The notes beneath the pieces were generated by a model, which was given only the letters and a program-made list of their open reading frames with translations, searched no databases and was not told where the DNA came from. Positions 5,554-8,200 of a DNA stretch of 8,200 nt are shown here, in pieces (positions within the stretch are counted from its first letter, which is position 1; each line of letters begins with the position of its first letter). Made by a program: the position numbers and the translations under genes. Source of the stretch: Spirochaetota bacterium (GTDB taxonomy: Bacteria; Spirochaetota; Leptospiria; Turneriellales; Turneriellaceae); NCBI GenBank assembly GCA_963205035.1, contig CAUJII010000095.1, positions 1-8,200 on the forward strand, given 5' to 3'.

Positions 5554-6573
5554 ATGAAGAAACTCCTTTTTGCAATCACCATTCTCTTGGTGGTCGCGAC
5601 AACCACGCTTTGTGGCGGCGGCAATGAAACTATCGCGACTTTTGACGGCGGCTCGATTTCACAAAAAGACGCCGAAAAAAATAACGAACAAGAATTTTTT
5701 GAAATACGCCTGAAAGAATATCAACTGCGCCAACAAGCTGCGTTTGAAAACGCAAGAGAGCACATCTTTGCGGCAGAAGCCAAGAAGCACGACATGACTG
5801 TCGACAAATATGTCGAGACCGAAATGGCGAGACGCCGTGGCACCGTGGGCGAAGAGCAGGTACGTGCGTTTTACGAACAAAACAAAAAGCGCATCAACCA
5901 ACCGTTTGCGATTGTCAAAGATCGGATCCGCCAGCAACTCATCAATAATAACGAGAAAGGTGCTCACGACTCGCTCACGGCGGAGCTCTTCAAGGCCTAC
6001 CATTTCAAATTCAATTTGAAAGAACCGATTGCTCCAAAAATTAACATCAAGAACGAGGGCAAACCATACTGGGGCAAGAGCGACGCGAAGGTTGTTATTA
6101 CAGAGTTCTCGGATTTTGAATGCCCTTACTGCCGACAAATGCAGCCGGACGTTCAGCGTCTCAAGGCGGAATATGCAGGAAAAATTAAATGGGTGTTCCG
6201 TAATTTCCCGCTGGACTTTCACCCACAAGCGATGCCTGCACACATCGCCGCTCATTGTGCAGGTGAGCAGAATAAATACTTCGACTTCCAAAAGCACACA
6301 TTCGAGATTCCCTACAAAGGTAATTCGCTCGACATGTCTCCTCGCGCGCTTCAAAACGTCGCACGCGCTATCGGTCTGAACATGCCTAAATACGAGCAGT
6401 GCATTCAAGACAAGGACGGCAAGATCCGCGCTGAAATAGCCGCAGATATTCAATATGCACAAAAAGTGGGAGTCAGGGGTACTCCGACAATTTTTATCAA
6501 CGGCGTGCTCTATCAGCAAGAGCGCTCTTATGAGGCGATGAAAGAAGCCATTGATAAACTACTTAATTCATAA
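5554..6573 (+). CDS. SurA-N/DsbA-like exported thiol oxidoreductase
   Basis: A 339-residue protein. MKKLLFAITILLVVATTTLC is an export signal; C20 followed by GGGN could be a lipid anchor, but T/L at -3/-1 is not a standard lipobox. Residues 25-155 are charged, helical and resemble the SurA N-terminal chaperone domain (ATFDGGSIS, then VEEQVRAFYEQN-like helices). From 165 a DsbA-type thioredoxin domain follows: TEFSDFECPYC with active-site C190 and C193, and VRGTPT with cis-proline P311. Further cysteines C235 (AHCAGEQ) and C283 match a second pair found in many relatives. The likely role is forming or exchanging disulfides in folding envelope proteins, with the N-terminal part holding clients. 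It is divergent from the toxin-antitoxin operon. No clear ribosome site is visible. Confidence 0.88.
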   Translation: MKKLLFAITILLVVATTTLCGGGNETIATFDGGSISQKDAEKNNEQEFFEIRLKEYQLRQQAAFENAREHIFAAEAKKHDMTVDKYVETEMARRRGTVGEEQVRAFYEQNKKRINQPFAIVKDRIRQQLINNNEKGAHDSLTAELFKAYHFKFNLKEPIAPKINIKNEGKPYWGKSDAKVVITEFSDFECPYCRQMQPDVQRLKAEYAGKIKWVFRNFPLDFHPQAMPAHIAAHCAGEQNKYFDFQKHTFEIPYKGNSLDMSPRALQNVARAIGLNMPKYEQCIQDKDGKIRAEIAADIQYAQKVGVRGTPTIFINGVLYQQERSYEAMKEAIDKLLNS

Positions 6574-6582
6574 CTATTTGAG

Positions 6583-6784
6583 GTTGTCTATTCAGTCCGC
6601 TTCGGTCGCCGCAGAAACGGAGACCCTGCGGGGCCCGACTGCGCTCCGAAGACGGAGACTCGCAAAGCCTCGGCGCGGTGACCGAGAAAAGCCAATGTCT
6701 ATGTGTATTCCGGTCGTTGAGACCTGCGGTGAGCGCAGCCGAACCGGCAGTCGAAACGCCCGGAATTTGCGCCAATTAGACAAC
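6583..6784. repeat. G+C-rich repeat-like intergenic block
   Basis: The block is bounded by an 8-base inverted repeat, GTTGTCTA (6583-6590) and TAGACAAC (6777-6784), and is visibly richer in G+C than its flanks. Inside are nested inverted repeats: CGGTCGCCGC (6603-6612) with GCGGTGACCG (6675-6684, one G-U), CTCCG-AAGA-CGGAG (6644-6657), ATTCCGG (6707-6713) with CCGGAAT (6760-6766), and CTGCG-GTGAG-CGCAG (6724-6738). ACGGAGAC also occurs twice. It looks like one or two non-coding dispersed repeats (REP or MITE-like) rather than a gene. No target duplication is visible. Only one copy is in the window, so dispersal is untested. Confidence 0.45.
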
Positions 6785-6801
6785 ACCAAAATTGTAGAAA
6801 A

Positions 6802-7587
6802 ATGACAGTCACGGTCTTAGGCAGCGGCACTTCGACCGGAGTGCCCATCATCGGCTGCCCGTGCGAGGTGTGCCAATCGAACGACCCCCACGACAAAAGA
6901 CTCCGCGCTTCTATCCTCCTGACCGGCACGAAGCATGTTCTCATCGATTCGGGGCCCGACTTGCGTCAGCAAGCGTTACGCGCAGGCGTCACGCAGATTG
7001 CGGGCGTGCTCTACACGCACTTTCACTTCGATCATTTAGACGGTCTGCCCGACTTGCGCCCTTTCACGTTCGAGAAGACAGCCAACCTGACATGCTTTGC
7101 GAACGAACAAACGTATAAAAAAATTCGAGAAAAATATTCTTATATCCGCGAGAGAGCCCAGCACAGCAACGTGCCGCACCTCTCTCTCGACCTTTTTGAA
7201 GGCAGCGAAGAAAAGGGATACGCCGCTTTTTCGATTGCCGGGTTAACAATTCAACCGATTCGCCTGGTGCACATTCCGACGGCGGGTGTCCTGAGCACGG
7301 GCTTTGTCATAAATAAAACTTTTGGCTACCTGACAGACTTCAAGACAATCCATCCCGACGACGAGAAATATCTCTTTAACCTCAAGGCACTCTTCTTGGG
7401 TTCGCCTATCGATCGAGAACACGTTTCGCACATCCAGCATAGCGAGGCGTTGGCTCTTATCGAAAAGTTTGCGCCCCTGCGAGGGCTCGTCGGCCACCTC
7501 TCTCACCAGTATTCACACAACGAGCTTTGCGAACTGTGGCAGGGCCGCGCCGAACCCGCATTCGACGGTTTAGAGATGGAATTTTGA
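6802..7587 (+). CDS. PhnP-like MBL-fold metallo-hydrolase
   Basis: A 261-residue cytoplasmic protein of the metallo-beta-lactamase fold, usual length for the PhnP-like group (COG1235). VLGSGTSTGVPIIGC opens it, with C19, C21 and C24 forming the extra zinc knuckle common in this group. The catalytic metal site is THFHFDH (H73, H75, D77, H78), with H157 (LVHIP), D179 (YLTDF) and a histidine in GHLSH (232/235) completing the ligands. PhnP itself is a phosphodiesterase acting on ribosyl cyclic phosphates, but many relatives are uncharacterised, so only phosphodiester hydrolysis is a reasonable guess. No phn genes lie nearby. The segment where relatives usually read D-A-L-R is LGSP (199-202) here. 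The gene has a weak ribosome site and ends 12 bases from a convergent gene. Confidence 0.88.
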   Translation: MTVTVLGSGTSTGVPIIGCPCEVCQSNDPHDKRLRASILLTGTKHVLIDSGPDLRQQALRAGVTQIAGVLYTHFHFDHLDGLPDLRPFTFEKTANLTCFANEQTYKKIREKYSYIRERAQHSNVPHLSLDLFEGSEEKGYAAFSIAGLTIQPIRLVHIPTAGVLSTGFVINKTFGYLTDFKTIHPDDEKYLFNLKALFLGSPIDREHVSHIQHSEALALIEKFAPLRGLVGHLSHQYSHNELCELWQGRAEPAFDGLEMEF

Positions 7588-7599
7588 AAGCAAGATTTT

Positions 7600-8187
7600 C
7601 TACTTTTGTTGGATTAACTTCTTTTCTGCCGCATCTTTCAGAATATATTTTTTTCCTAAAGACTGAGCCAACCAGTTCCCGTTCGCTGCAAAATCCTCGT
7701 GCGCTATTTTATATCTGCGGAGCGCCACCGTTTCGCGGTTGAGACTTCCCGCTAAGTCGTCTAAGATGCGTTGCGCGGTGGCGTCGTTCGCCGCAGTCAA
7801 CGTAGAAACGGCGTCTTCGAGCTGAACGCGTGCGACGTCGATGCCGAATTGCTGTGCAAGAAGAGTTTTATTCCGCGCCAGGATGCTTTGACTCCGTTCT
7901 TTTTGCACCATCACCTCTTGGTATGCAGTGGAGAGCTCGCCCACAACCGATTGCGCCGAAGCGTAAGTGATCCCAAAATAGACGAGTGCAATAAGAAGGA
8001 GAGCGGTGCTACCAAAAAAAAGGGGATGCTTTTTGAAAATATTTCCGTCAAAAAAGGGTGTCGAGGCATCGACGGTATGCGTTTGAATCGCGAGCGGCAA
8101 CTGCTCTGTGCCGCAGTATTTACAACGGTATTTTCCCGAAAGCAGAAGGTCAAAATCACCGCCGCCGCAATTCGAGCAACGGGTCAT
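7600..8187 (-). CDS. zinc-ribbon, single-span membrane, coiled-coil protein (unknown function)
   Basis: I do not recognise a specific family. The 195-residue product opens with a four-cysteine zinc ribbon: CSNC (C4, C7) and CKYC (C22, C25) around a hydrophobic beta hairpin. After a polar linker comes one membrane segment at about 56-77 (FFGSTALLLIALVYFGITYA). Residues 80-195 are polar, helical and probably coiled-coil or extended helix bundle, ending in K-K-L-I-Q-Q-K. The positive FKKH before the span and the cytoplasmic nature of zinc ribbons suggest N-in, C-out topology, placing the helical part in the periplasm. The ATG at 8187 is chosen because the ribbon begins immediately after it; there is no clear ribosome site. 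It converges on the MBL-fold gene with a 12-base gap and no visible terminator. Confidence 0.72.
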   Translation of the reverse strand: MTRCSNCGGGDFDLLLSGKYRCKYCGTEQLPLAIQTHTVDASTPFFDGNIFKKHPLFFGSTALLLIALVYFGITYASAQSVVGELSTAYQEVMVQKERSQSILARNKTLLAQQFGIDVARVQLEDAVSTLTAANDATAQRILDDLAGSLNRETVALRRYKIAHEDFAANGNWLAQSLGKKYILKDAAEKKLIQQK

Positions 8188-8200
8188 TTGTTTGTCAGGG

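Noticed and set aside
5659..6519. Minus-strand open frame of 286 residues opposite the DsbA-like gene
   Set aside because: It is long only because of the codon use of the + strand gene, whose signal peptide, CPYC site and cis-proline are all clear; the antisense product shows no family features.
1..8200. CRISPR array, tRNA, rRNA or transposase
   Set aside because: No regularly spaced repeats, no cloverleaf and no transposase-like protein were seen on either strand.

Overview
The window reads as bacterial chromosome of roughly balanced base composition, apparently Gram-negative. It encodes a signal-peptide-bearing OmpA-like outer-membrane protein with WD40-like repeats and an exported DsbA-like thiol oxidoreductase. 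The mixture of families recalls the Leptospirales/Turneriella side of the spirochaetes, but that is a low-confidence guess from memory: there is no rRNA or other taxonomic marker here.

Region 1-1190 (+) holds the 3' end of a PemK/MazF-type toxin gene, then a SWIM zinc-finger gene whose conserved C-terminal cysteine domain lies in another frame because of an apparent one-base loss near 937-940. A strong intrinsic terminator follows at 1204-1237. Region 1312-1834 (+) is a ParE/RelE-type toxin-antitoxin pair: the antitoxin is intact, and the toxin is broken by a second apparent one-base loss near 1715-1717. Region 1957-3198 (+) is a complete thiolase standing alone behind a good ribosome binding site. 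It converges on the PD40-OmpA gene (4560-3229, -).

A 305-base gene-free stretch (4561-4865) with two possible hairpins separates this from a second toxin-antitoxin operon (5437-4866, -). In that operon the RelE-like toxin precedes a Phd/YefM-like antitoxin with a 4-base overlap, and a perfect 20-base palindrome sits over its likely promoter. Divergent from it is a SurA-N/DsbA-like fusion gene (5554-6573, +). A G+C-rich intergenic block with nested inverted repeats (6583-6784) follows. Then come a PhnP-like metallo-beta-lactamase-fold hydrolase (6802-7587, +) and, converging 12 bases away, a zinc-ribbon/membrane/coiled-coil protein of unknown function (8187-7600, -).

The genes do not form one pathway. 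The left half looks like accessory, partly decaying sequence, with three toxin-antitoxin remnants or loci within 5.5 kb and two disrupted genes. The remainder looks like ordinary chromosomal genes, each in its own transcription unit. I see no complete novel multi-gene system. The most rewarding points are the two hidden frameshifts, the composite SWIM protein, the toxin-first operon with its palindrome, and the repeat-like block at 6583-6784.
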